Shown here piece by piece: positions 24,200 to 31,923 of a stretch of 39,491 bases of DNA. A program made the position numbers and the translations under genes. Positions within the stretch are counted from its first letter, which is position 1; every line of letters starts with the position of its first letter. This DNA is from Nitriliruptoraceae bacterium (GTDB lineage: Bacteria > Actinomycetota > Nitriliruptoria > Nitriliruptorales > Nitriliruptoraceae): positions 1 through 39,491 of the forward strand of contig PWLR01000072.1 of assembly GCA_003558435.1 (NCBI GenBank), read 5' to 3'. The notes under the pieces are model-generated. The model was given only the letters and a program-made list of their open reading frames with translations. It did no database searches and was not told the DNA's origin.

Positions 24200-25708
24200 A
24201 TGCACCCGTCCCGTCCGCGAGCGATCGTTCAACACCCCGCGGTCGCGGTGCTGCTGATCACCGCCCTGTTGCTGGCGCTGAGCGGCACCAGCTCCTGGGC
24301 CGTGCCCTCCCAGGGCGAACTGGACGCAGCCAAGGAGCAGGCCGACCGACTCGAGGGTGCGGTCGCGAACGCCGAGACCGAGCTGGCCGAGGTGCGCGCG
24401 GAGCTGGAGGAACTCGAAGCACAGCTGGTGACCGCCGAGGCCAAGCTCGCGGCCTCCACGGCCCGTTACCGGGCCGCCGAGGTCGCGGCGACGGCGGCCA
24501 GCGACCGGGCCAGGGCCGCCGAGGGCGAACTCGAGGTCGCGGAGCTGGAACTCGATGACAACCGCGAGACCCTGAGCGGGTTGGCACGCGACACCTTCAA
24601 GTACGGCGCCCAGGCAGGGTCGGCGGCCATGGCGGCCTTCGAGATGATGGACGGACCGAGCGAGGGCCTGGCCGACCGACTGCACTACCTCCAGCGCGGC
24701 GTGGGCGTGCGCACTGCGGCTCTGCAGGCCTCCGACGCGTTGCAGGTCCGGGTCACCCACCTCACCGAGCGGGCCCGCGAAGAGGAAGAGGAGCTGCAGT
24801 TCCACCAGGCCGAGGCCGAGATCGAACGTTCCGCTTCGGCCGCCCTGTACGCCGAGGTGGAGGACCTCACCGACCGGGCCGCTGACAACGCCGAGCGCGC
24901 GGCGGCGCTGGTCGCGGTCCTGGAGGGCGAGCAGCAGGACGTCGAGGTGCGCATCACCCAGCTCGAGCAGCAGGTGGCACAGGAACGCGAGGAAGCCGAA
25001 CGACGGGAACGCGAACGCCTGGAGAAGCTGCGTCTCGCGCGTGAGGCACGCGAGCAGGCCGCGCGCGAGCAGGCCGCACGCGAGCAGGAGGAACGCCAGC
25101 AGGCCGCCCGTGACCGCGCCGCCCGCGAGCAGGCCGAACAGGAGGCGGCCGAACGGCAACGCCGCCAGGAGGCGACCGTTTCGGCACCCGCCCCCTCCTC
25201 CAGCTCGTCCGGTAGCTCCTCGGGCGGCTCGTCCGGCAGCTCCTCGAGCGGTTCCTCCGGCGGCTCCTCGGGCGGCGGATCGGTCTCGAACTCGCCGGGC
25301 CCCACCCCGTCGCTGCGGACCGTCGGTGGCATCACGGTGGCGAGCTCCCTGGCCCCACAACTCGAAGCGTTGTTGAACGCCGCACGTGCCGACGGGATCG
25401 TCCTCGGTGGCCACGGGTACCGCTCCCCGGAGGTGACCGCCCGCCTGCGTGTGACCAACGGTTGCCGCGACGTCTACAACGCCCCCGCATCCTCCTGCCG
25501 CGTCCCCACGGCCCGGCCGGGAACCTCGGAGCACGAGAAGGGGCTCGCGGTCGACTTCACCTACCAGGGTCAGACGATCTGCTTCCCTCGCAGTTCGGCG
25601 AACTGTTCGGGCAACGCCGGGTTCACGTGGTTGCGCAACAACGCCGGTTCCTACGGGTTGCGCAACCTCTCGACCGAGGCCTGGCACTGGTCGACCACCG
25701 GACGCTGA
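24200..25708 (+). CDS. Secreted coiled-coil M15 (VanY-like) D,D-carboxypeptidase
   Basis: A 502-residue exported protein. A signal peptide spans about 1-34 (AVAVLLITALLLALSG then SSWA). Residues about 38-325 are a long charged coiled coil like those of CwlO/RipC/EnvC-type wall hydrolases. A Glu/Arg/Ala-rich helix (REQAAREQ repeats) and a Ser/Gly linker follow. The C-terminal M15 domain (about 375-502) contains GGHGYRSPEV and SEHEKGLAVDF with zinc ligands H445 and D452. It ends in EAWHW with E493 and H496. Four cysteines (NGC, SSC, TIC, ANC) may form disulfides. It should trim D-Ala from peptidoglycan stems outside the membrane. The ATG at 24200 has GGAG upstream; an earlier GTG at 24167 is less likely. 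Confidence 0.9.
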   Translation: MHPSRPRAIVQHPAVAVLLITALLLALSGTSSWAVPSQGELDAAKEQADRLEGAVANAETELAEVRAELEELEAQLVTAEAKLAASTARYRAAEVAATAASDRARAAEGELEVAELELDDNRETLSGLARDTFKYGAQAGSAAMAAFEMMDGPSEGLADRLHYLQRGVGVRTAALQASDALQVRVTHLTERAREEEEELQFHQAEAEIERSASAALYAEVEDLTDRAADNAERAAALVAVLEGEQQDVEVRITQLEQQVAQEREEAERRERERLEKLRLAREAREQAAREQAAREQEERQQAARDRAAREQAEQEAAERQRRQEATVSAPAPSSSSSGSSSGGSSGSSSSGSSGGSSGGGSVSNSPGPTPSLRTVGGITVASSLAPQLEALLNAARADGIVLGGHGYRSPEVTARLRVTNGCRDVYNAPASSCRVPTARPGTSEHEKGLAVDFTYQGQTICFPRSSANCSGNAGFTWLRNNAGSYGLRNLSTEAWHWSTTGR

Positions 25709-25766
25709 GAGCGTCGCACACCGCTCGCTGCCGCCCCACGGACCACGTCCCCGCGAGGCCACGCCG

Positions 25767-25826
25767 GCGAGTGGTAGTGGTGCCACCTCGCTCGGACTGC
25801 TAAGGAGGGGGTGTCCTCGGGAGGGA
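25767..25826 (+). promoter_or_regulatory. gdh leader: bulged hairpin plus two Shine-Dalgarno-like sites
   Basis: gcgagtgg (25767-25774) pairs with ccacctcgc (25783-25791) with one bulged base and an 8-nt loop. A full anti-SD match, taaggagggg, lies at 25801-25810, 23 nt before the ATG, and a second SD, gggaggga, at 25819-25826 sits at normal distance. The distal site has no in-frame start at usable spacing. It may be a standby ribosome site or part of a leader control element; inference only. Confidence 0.35.
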
Positions 25827-25833
25827 GCGCCGT

Positions 25834-28800
25834 ATGCGGGATGGGTCGATCGACGCGGTGAACCAACGCATCGACGAGATCGAGGAGGTGGCGCGCCGTC
25901 GGTTGCCGGATGACCAGCGGGACCGCGCGGTGAGCTTCCTGCGCCTGTTCTACGAGGGCGTGCCGGGACGGGACCTGCAGGACCGTCACGTCGATGACCT
26001 GTACGGGGCCGCGATGACGGTCTGGCAGGGGGCACAGCAGCGGCGGGTCGGTGAACCACAGGTCGCGGTCTACAACCCGGATCCGGAACACCATGGTTGG
26101 CAGTCGACCCACACCGTGGTGGAGATCCTCACCGACGACATGCCCTTCCTGGTGGATTCGATCACCATGGAGCTCTCGCGCCAGAACCTGGCCATCCACC
26201 TCGCGATCTACCCGATGATCGACGTCCGCCGGGACGACGACGGTCGCCTCACCGCCGTGTTCCCCCGCGACAGCGGCGAGCACGACACCGTCACCGAAGC
26301 GATCGTGCACGTGGAGATCGACCGGCAGACCGACGCCGAGATGCTCGATCGCATCCGGAGCTGTCTGGTCGAGGTGCTCGGCGACGTGCGCGCCGCCGTC
26401 GATGACTGGCCGGCGATGCGCGAGATGCTCCACGAGACGCTCGCGATGCTCGACGAACATCCCCCACCGGTCGACGACGACGAACTCGAGGAGGCCGCGG
26501 CGTTCCTGCGCTGGCTCGATGAGGACCACTTCACCTTCCTCGGCTACCGGCTCTACGACCTGGACCGACGTGACGAGGGCGACGTCATCGTCGCTCGCGA
26601 GGAGACGGGGCTCGGCATCCTGCGCGACGCGCCGCGTTCGGAGAAGAACCTCGCCGAGCATCCCCCGGAGGTGGCCGAGCTCGCCCGGGAGCGCACGCTA
26701 CTCAGCCTGACCAAGGCCAACTCCGCGTCCACCGTCCACCGCCCGAGCTACCTCGACTACGTCGGGGTGAAGCGCTTCGGGGCGGACGGCGAGGTGGTCG
26801 GCGAGGCCCGGTTCCTGGGCCTGTACACCTCCCGGGTCTACAGCGCCCGACCCGACGAGATCCCGGTCGTGCGACGCAAGGTCGCGGCCGTGCTCGAGCG
26901 CGCCGCGTTCCCACCCGACACCCACGACGCCAAGGATCTCACCGCCATCCTCGAGGCCTACCCGCGCGACGAGTTGTTCGAGGTCTCCGCGGACGAACTG
27001 TTCGAGCTCACCATGGGCGTGCTCGGACTGCAGGAGCGGCGACGGGTCCGGCTGTTCCTGCGTCGTGACCGTTACGGACGCTACTTCTCGTGTCTGGTGT
27101 TCGTTCCCCGCGATCACTACACGACCAAGACCCGGTTGCGCTTGCAGGAGGTGCTCCGTGACACCTTCGACGCCACCGGCATGGAGCATTCGGTGCGTCT
27201 GTCCGAATCCGTACTGGCCCGGCTGCATTTCATCGTGCACGCCGAGCCCGGCCGGGTCGCCACCCCGGACGTCGAGGCCCTGGAACGTCGCCTGGCCGAT
27301 GCCGCACGCGACTGGTCCGACGATCTCCGGGGTGCACTGATCGACGAGTTGGGCGAGGAACGCGGGACCCGGCTGTGTCACGCCTACGGAGATGCGTTCC
27401 CGGCCGCCTACCGCGAGGACTATCCGGCGCGCATCGCCGTCGCCGACATCGAACGCCTCGAGCGCCTGGACCCGGACGGCGACCTCGGCATGAGCCTGCA
27501 CCGCCCCGTCGAGGCACCGGAGGGATCCGTGCGGTTCAAGATCTACCGCACCGGCGCGCCCAACACCCTCTCGCAGGTGCTGCCGGTGCTGGAGAACCTC
27601 GGATTCGAGGTCATCGACCAACGGCCCTACGAGGTCCGGCCCGACGGATCACCGCTGCGGTGGATCCACGACTTCGGACTGCGTTTCGAACCCGGAGCGC
27701 TCGACACCGAGCAGGCGCGGGCCGGCTTCCAGGAGGCGTTCGCCCGCGTCTGGTCCGGTGACAACGAGAACGACGGCTTCAACCGCCTCGTGCTGTTCGC
27801 CGGGCTGGCCTGGCGCGACGTCACGGTCCTGAGGGCCTACAGCAAGTACCTGCGCCAGACCGAGACCCGCTACAGCCTCGGCTACGTCCAGGACACCCTG
27901 GTCGATCACCCGGCCGTGACCCGTCGACTACGGACCTTGTTCCATGCCCGCTTCGATCCGAGCACCAACGATGCCGAGCACGCCGAGCAGCTGGTCGCCG
28001 AGATCGAGCAGGAACTCGAGGAGGTCGGCAGCCTCGACGAGGACCGCATCCTCAAGAGCTTCCTCGAGCTGATCCTCGCCACGCTCCGGACCAACCACTT
28101 CCGAACCGACGCGGACGGGGAGCCGTACACCCATCTGTCTCTGAAGTTCGACCCGGCGAAGGTCCCCGACCTGCCCGAGCCCCGCCCCGCGTTCGAGATC
28201 TTCGTCCACTCGCCCCGCACGGAGGGCGTTCATCTGCGCGGCGGTCGGGTCGCCCGGGGCGGCCTGCGCTGGTCGGAACGTCGGGAGGACTTCCGCACGG
28301 AGGTGCTCGACCTGACCAAGGCCCAGACGGTCAAGAACGCCGTGATCGTGCCCGTGGGCGCGAAGGGCGGGTTCGTCGTGAAGTCGCCCCCGTCTGGCGA
28401 CGCCGATCCCCAGGCCTACCGCGACGAGGTCGAGGCGTGCTACCGCACCTTCATCCGGGGGCTCCTGGACGTCACCGACAACATCGTCGACGGGGAGATC
28501 GTGCCCACCGTCGACGTCATCCGCTACGACGGCGACGATCCCTACCTCGTGGTCGCCGCCGACAAGGGGACCGCGACCTTCTCCGACACCGCCAACGAGA
28601 TCGCCGTCGAGCGGGGCTTCTGGCTCGGCGATGCCTTCGCGTCCGGCGGTTCGGCCGGCTACGACCACAAGGCGATGGCCATCACGGCGCGGGGTGCCTG
28701 GGTCTCGGTGCGCAGCCACTTCCGCGAACTCGGCATCGACACCCAGTCGACGGACTTCACCGTGGTCGGCATCGGTGACATGTCCGGGGACGTGTTCGGC

Positions 28801-30678
28801 AACGGGATGCTGCTGTCGCGACACATCCGTCTGCTGGCGGCGTTCGACCACCGACACATCTTCGTGGACCCGGATCCCGACACCGCTTCCAGCTACGAGG
28901 AACGTCAGCGCCTGTTCGACCAGCCGCGCTCGACCTGGGAGAGCTACGACCGTGACCTGATCTCCGAGGGTGGGGGCGTCTGGCCGCGCACCGCCAAGTC
29001 CATCCCGCTCTCCGAGGCGATGCGCGATCTCCTCGAGCTCCCGAAGGGTGCGAGCACCGAACGGATGACACCGGACGAGCTGATCCGGGCACTGCTGCGC
29101 GCACCCGTCGACCTGGTGTTCAACGGCGGTGTGGGGACGTTCGTCAAGGCCAGCGACCAGACCCATGCCGAGGTCGGCGACAAGAGCAGTGACCGCATCC
29201 GCATCGATGCCTCCGAGCTGCGCTGTCGGGTCATCGGCGAGGGCGGCAACCTCGGACTGACCCAACGGGCCCGGGTCGAGTTCGCCCTGGGCGGCGGCCA
29301 CATCAACACCGACGCGATCGACAACGCCGCCGGGGTCGATTGCTCCGACCACGAGGTCAACATCAAGATCCTGCTGGACGCGTTGGTCCGTGCCGACGAC
29401 CTCACCAGCAAACAACGCAACGGACTGCTGGTCGAGATGACCGACGAGGTCGCCGAACTGGTGCTGCGCAGCAACGATGCCCAGGTCCAGGCGCTCAGCA
29501 ACGCGGTCACCAATGCCGTGCCGATGGCGGACGTCTCACGTCGCTACATCGACCACCTCGAGGGACTCGGCCGTCTGGACCGCCAGATGGAGGCGCTGCC
29601 GAGCGATGAGGAACTCGTCGAGCGCCGCGACGACGATCGGGGACTGACCCGCCCGGAGTTCGCGGTGTTGCTGGCCTACACCAAGACCCTGGTCTACGAC
29701 GAGCTGCTGGACTCGGACCTGCCTGACGACCCGTGGTGCGCGCGGGAGTTGCGGGGCTACATGCCCTCGGCGCTGGAGGAACGGTTCGGCGACCGGCTGC
29801 ACGAACACCGTCTGCGACGCGAGATCGTCGCCACGCAGCTCGCCAACGGCCTGGTCAACAACGCCGGGACCACCTTCATGTACCGGATCGCCGAGGAGAC
29901 GGGCGCCGGCCCCTGTGACATCACCCGCGCCCACCTGGTGTCCCGCGAGGTGTTCGATCTGCCCGGCATCCAACGCGACGTTCGCGAACTCGACGGGCAG
30001 GTTCCCGCCGAGACCCTGACCGCGGCCATCCTCGAGGCCCGCAAACTCGTCGAACGCGGTACGCGTTGGTTGCTGCGCAACTGCCGGCGTCCGCTCGATA
30101 TCGACGAGACCATCGCGGCCTTCGCCCCCGGCACCGCCGAGGTCGGCGAGTTGCTGGCCGAGGACCTGCGCGGCGACGATCGTGACGCCGCCGATGCGAC
30201 CAGCCGAGACCTGCAGGACCAGGGTGTGCCGACCGCGCTGGCCGAACGACTCGCCCACCTGCCCTGGCTGATCACCGCGCTCGACGTGGTGACCGTCGTG
30301 GGCGACGATGAGATCGGCGAAGCGATCCCCTCGGTGACCGAGATGTACTTCGCCCTCGCCGACCGGCTGCACCTCGACTGGCTGCGCGAACAGGTGGCGG
30401 CACTGCCCCGCAACACCCGGTGGGAGACCCTCGCACGCGACGCCCTGCGCGAGGACTTCTTCGCCCAGCACAGCGCCCTGACCGCCGAGGTGCTGCGAAC
30501 CACCGATGGCGACAGCGACGTCGATGGGCGCATCGAGGCATGGGTGGGACGCAACCTGGCGCAGGTGACCCGGTGCCAGGAGATCCTGAAGGCGAGCGAT
30601 ACCGCGGGCTCGCCCGATCTGGCGATGTTGTCGGTGGGTCTGCGCGAACTGCGCAACCTGCGTAGCGCCACGATCTGA
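25834..30678 (+). CDS. NAD-specific glutamate dehydrogenase, large (about 180-kDa) class
   Basis: At 1614 residues this is the full-length large NAD-GDH (bacterial NAD-GDH superfamily, as in Streptomyces clavuligerus and Pseudomonas GdhB). It oxidatively deaminates glutamate to 2-oxoglutarate and ammonium, mainly in amino-acid catabolism. The N-terminal half (about 1-700) holds the ACT-like regulatory modules, including HTVVEILTDDMPFLVDSITM at the start. The catalytic core begins near 790 with VARGGLRWSERREDFRTEV, DLTKAQTVKNAVIVPVGAKG (K829 in the TKAQ stretch) and GFVVKSP. The Rossmann part carries VGIGDMSGDVFGNGMLLS, NGGVGTFVKAS and GEGGNLGLTQRARVEFA. The C-terminal 500 residues are helical. 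The SD GGGAGGGA fits the ATG at 25834. It appears monocistronic. Confidence 0.96.
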   Translation: MRDGSIDAVNQRIDEIEEVARRRLPDDQRDRAVSFLRLFYEGVPGRDLQDRHVDDLYGAAMTVWQGAQQRRVGEPQVAVYNPDPEHHGWQSTHTVVEILTDDMPFLVDSITMELSRQNLAIHLAIYPMIDVRRDDDGRLTAVFPRDSGEHDTVTEAIVHVEIDRQTDAEMLDRIRSCLVEVLGDVRAAVDDWPAMREMLHETLAMLDEHPPPVDDDELEEAAAFLRWLDEDHFTFLGYRLYDLDRRDEGDVIVAREETGLGILRDAPRSEKNLAEHPPEVAELARERTLLSLTKANSASTVHRPSYLDYVGVKRFGADGEVVGEARFLGLYTSRVYSARPDEIPVVRRKVAAVLERAAFPPDTHDAKDLTAILEAYPRDELFEVSADELFELTMGVLGLQERRRVRLFLRRDRYGRYFSCLVFVPRDHYTTKTRLRLQEVLRDTFDATGMEHSVRLSESVLARLHFIVHAEPGRVATPDVEALERRLADAARDWSDDLRGALIDELGEERGTRLCHAYGDAFPAAYREDYPARIAVADIERLERLDPDGDLGMSLHRPVEAPEGSVRFKIYRTGAPNTLSQVLPVLENLGFEVIDQRPYEVRPDGSPLRWIHDFGLRFEPGALDTEQARAGFQEAFARVWSGDNENDGFNRLVLFAGLAWRDVTVLRAYSKYLRQTETRYSLGYVQDTLVDHPAVTRRLRTLFHARFDPSTNDAEHAEQLVAEIEQELEEVGSLDEDRILKSFLELILATLRTNHFRTDADGEPYTHLSLKFDPAKVPDLPEPRPAFEIFVHSPRTEGVHLRGGRVARGGLRWSERREDFRTEVLDLTKAQTVKNAVIVPVGAKGGFVVKSPPSGDADPQAYRDEVEACYRTFIRGLLDVTDNIVDGEIVPTVDVIRYDGDDPYLVVAADKGTATFSDTANEIAVERGFWLGDAFASGGSAGYDHKAMAITARGAWVSVRSHFRELGIDTQSTDFTVVGIGDMSGDVFGNGMLLSRHIRLLAAFDHRHIFVDPDPDTASSYEERQRLFDQPRSTWESYDRDLISEGGGVWPRTAKSIPLSEAMRDLLELPKGASTERMTPDELIRALLRAPVDLVFNGGVGTFVKASDQTHAEVGDKSSDRIRIDASELRCRVIGEGGNLGLTQRARVEFALGGGHINTDAIDNAAGVDCSDHEVNIKILLDALVRADDLTSKQRNGLLVEMTDEVAELVLRSNDAQVQALSNAVTNAVPMADVSRRYIDHLEGLGRLDRQMEALPSDEELVERRDDDRGLTRPEFAVLLAYTKTLVYDELLDSDLPDDPWCARELRGYMPSALEERFGDRLHEHRLRREIVATQLANGLVNNAGTTFMYRIAEETGAGPCDITRAHLVSREVFDLPGIQRDVRELDGQVPAETLTAAILEARKLVERGTRWLLRNCRRPLDIDETIAAFAPGTAEVGELLAEDLRGDDRDAADATSRDLQDQGVPTALAERLAHLPWLITALDVVTVVGDDEIGEAIPSVTEMYFALADRLHLDWLREQVAALPRNTRWETLARDALREDFFAQHSALTAEVLRTTDGDSDVDGRIEAWVGRNLAQVTRCQEILKASDTAGSPDLAMLSVGLRELRNLRSATI

Positions 30679-30691
30679 GCGCCGCGATCTG
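30664..30691. repeat. 14-bp tandem duplication at the gdh stop codon
   Basis: agcgccacgatctg (30664-30677) is directly followed by agcgccgcgatctg (30678-30691), 13 of 14 identical. The first copy encodes the final residues of the glutamate dehydrogenase and the start of its TGA. Confidence 0.7.
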
Positions 30692-30734
30692 GCCGGCAGG
30701 ATCGGTGTGTCACGAGCACCGTCGGCGCGCGAAC

Positions 30735-30753
30735 TAGGATCGGTGGCCACCGA
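30735..30753 (+). promoter_or_regulatory. -10-like box overlapping a 14-bp palindrome upstream of the ligase gene
   Basis: TAGGAT at 30735-30740 fits the TAnnnT actinobacterial -10. It abuts tcggtggccaccga (30740-30753), a perfect palindrome ending 18 nt before the ATG at 30772. A palindrome at the presumed transcription start is a classic repressor position. No clear -35 is visible. Confidence 0.4.
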
Positions 30754-30771
30754 CCAGGGACATCGCCGCAG

Positions 30772-31923
30772 ATGAACACGCCTGCCCGACCTGCCACGAG
30801 CAGGACCGCCACGACCACCACGAGCCTGCGCATCGCGGTGCTGATGGGTGGTGCGAACACGGAACGCAACGTGTCGTTGTCGTCGGGCACCGCCGTGGTG
30901 CGCGCCCTGCGGGGGCTCGGCCACGCCGTCGCGCAGGTCGATTCCGCGGCCGCGCCGGTCATCCCGGGCCAGGACCCGCAGGATGCGTTCCTGACCGCCG
31001 ACATCCCCGAGGAGGACCTGGCGGCCACGCCCGTCGCGCCGAGCGCGACCGCGCCGCCGGACCTCGGAGCGTTGGCGATGGTCCGCGCCACCCAGCAGGA
31101 CGGGGTTCTCGCCCGTGGGCTGCTGCCCATCCTCCAGCACGCCGATGTCGTCTTCATCACCGTCTTCGGCGACGAGGGTGAATCGGGCGCGACCCAGCGG
31201 CTGTTGGACGAGCACGGGCTCGTCTACACCGGACCCTCGGCCGAGATCTGCGAACTGACCTTCGACAAGGCGGCGACCAAGTCCGAGCTCGCGCCGCACG
31301 GCATCCTCGGACCCCAGGGTCACGTGGTGCGCATCGGCCACGAAGCCGCGGACCTGGCAGCGTTGCGGGTGCCCGGACCGTGGATCGTCAAGCCGGTCGC
31401 GGGCGGATCGACCATCGGCCTGACCCAGGTCGAGGACGTCGACGACCTCCCCGCGGCGGTCGCCCTGGCCAGCGCGGCCGGACAACATGCGCTGATCGAG
31501 GAGTTCGTGGTCGGCCGGGACTTCACCATCGGCGTGCTCGGCGATCGCGTGTTCTCGGTGGTCGAGGCCATGACCGACCGTGCCCTCTACGACTACGAGG
31601 CCAAGTACACGCCGGGCGAATCGAACAAACAGGTCCCGGCCGACCTCAGCCCGCAACAGACCGAGGAGTTGCGCGCCCTGACGGGCCGCGTCCACGACGT
31701 GCTCGGCATCGGCGACACCTCGTCACGATCGGACTTCCGGCTCGGGACCGACGGACGCTTCCGGTTCTTCGAGGTCAATCCCCTGCCCGGGTTGACGCCT
31801 ACGAGCAGCTACCCTCTCTCCGCCGCCGACGACGGGATCGACTTCCCACAGCTGTGCGAGGAGCTCGCCGTGCGGGCACTGGCAACGGCGAACGAGGCGC
31901 CACCGACCGGCACCGAGGCATGA
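30772..31923 (+). CDS. D-alanine-D-alanine ligase-like ATP-grasp enzyme (divergent)
   Basis: The 383-residue ATP-grasp ligase aligns with Ddl: IAVLMGGANTERNVSLSSG at the N-terminus, WIVKPVAGGSTIGLTQV for the ATP lysine, IEEFVVGRDFTIGVLG, YDYEAKYTPGESN, SRSDFRLG, and FFEVNPLPGLTPTSSYP with the metal-binding Asn. The near-invariant LHGxxGEDGxxQ reads VFGDEGESGATQ, so the His and the Asp of that motif are lost. An insert of about 50 residues (about 70-120) precedes it, as in a second, poorly studied Ddl-like family. ATP chemistry looks intact, but substrate choice may differ from D-Ala-D-Ala. Its TGA overlaps the ATG of the next gene. A 17-residue Thr/Arg/Ala-rich N-terminal extension is present. 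Confidence 0.82.
   Translation: MNTPARPATSRTATTTTSLRIAVLMGGANTERNVSLSSGTAVVRALRGLGHAVAQVDSAAAPVIPGQDPQDAFLTADIPEEDLAATPVAPSATAPPDLGALAMVRATQQDGVLARGLLPILQHADVVFITVFGDEGESGATQRLLDEHGLVYTGPSAEICELTFDKAATKSELAPHGILGPQGHVVRIGHEAADLAALRVPGPWIVKPVAGGSTIGLTQVEDVDDLPAAVALASAAGQHALIEEFVVGRDFTIGVLGDRVFSVVEAMTDRALYDYEAKYTPGESNKQVPADLSPQQTEELRALTGRVHDVLGIGDTSSRSDFRLGTDGRFRFFEVNPLPGLTPTSSYPLSAADDGIDFPQLCEELAVRALATANEAPPTGTEA

Noticed and set aside
25196..25283. Repetitive Ser/Gly-coding DNA as a repeat element
   Set aside because: It is in frame within the carboxypeptidase gene and simply encodes a flexible linker.
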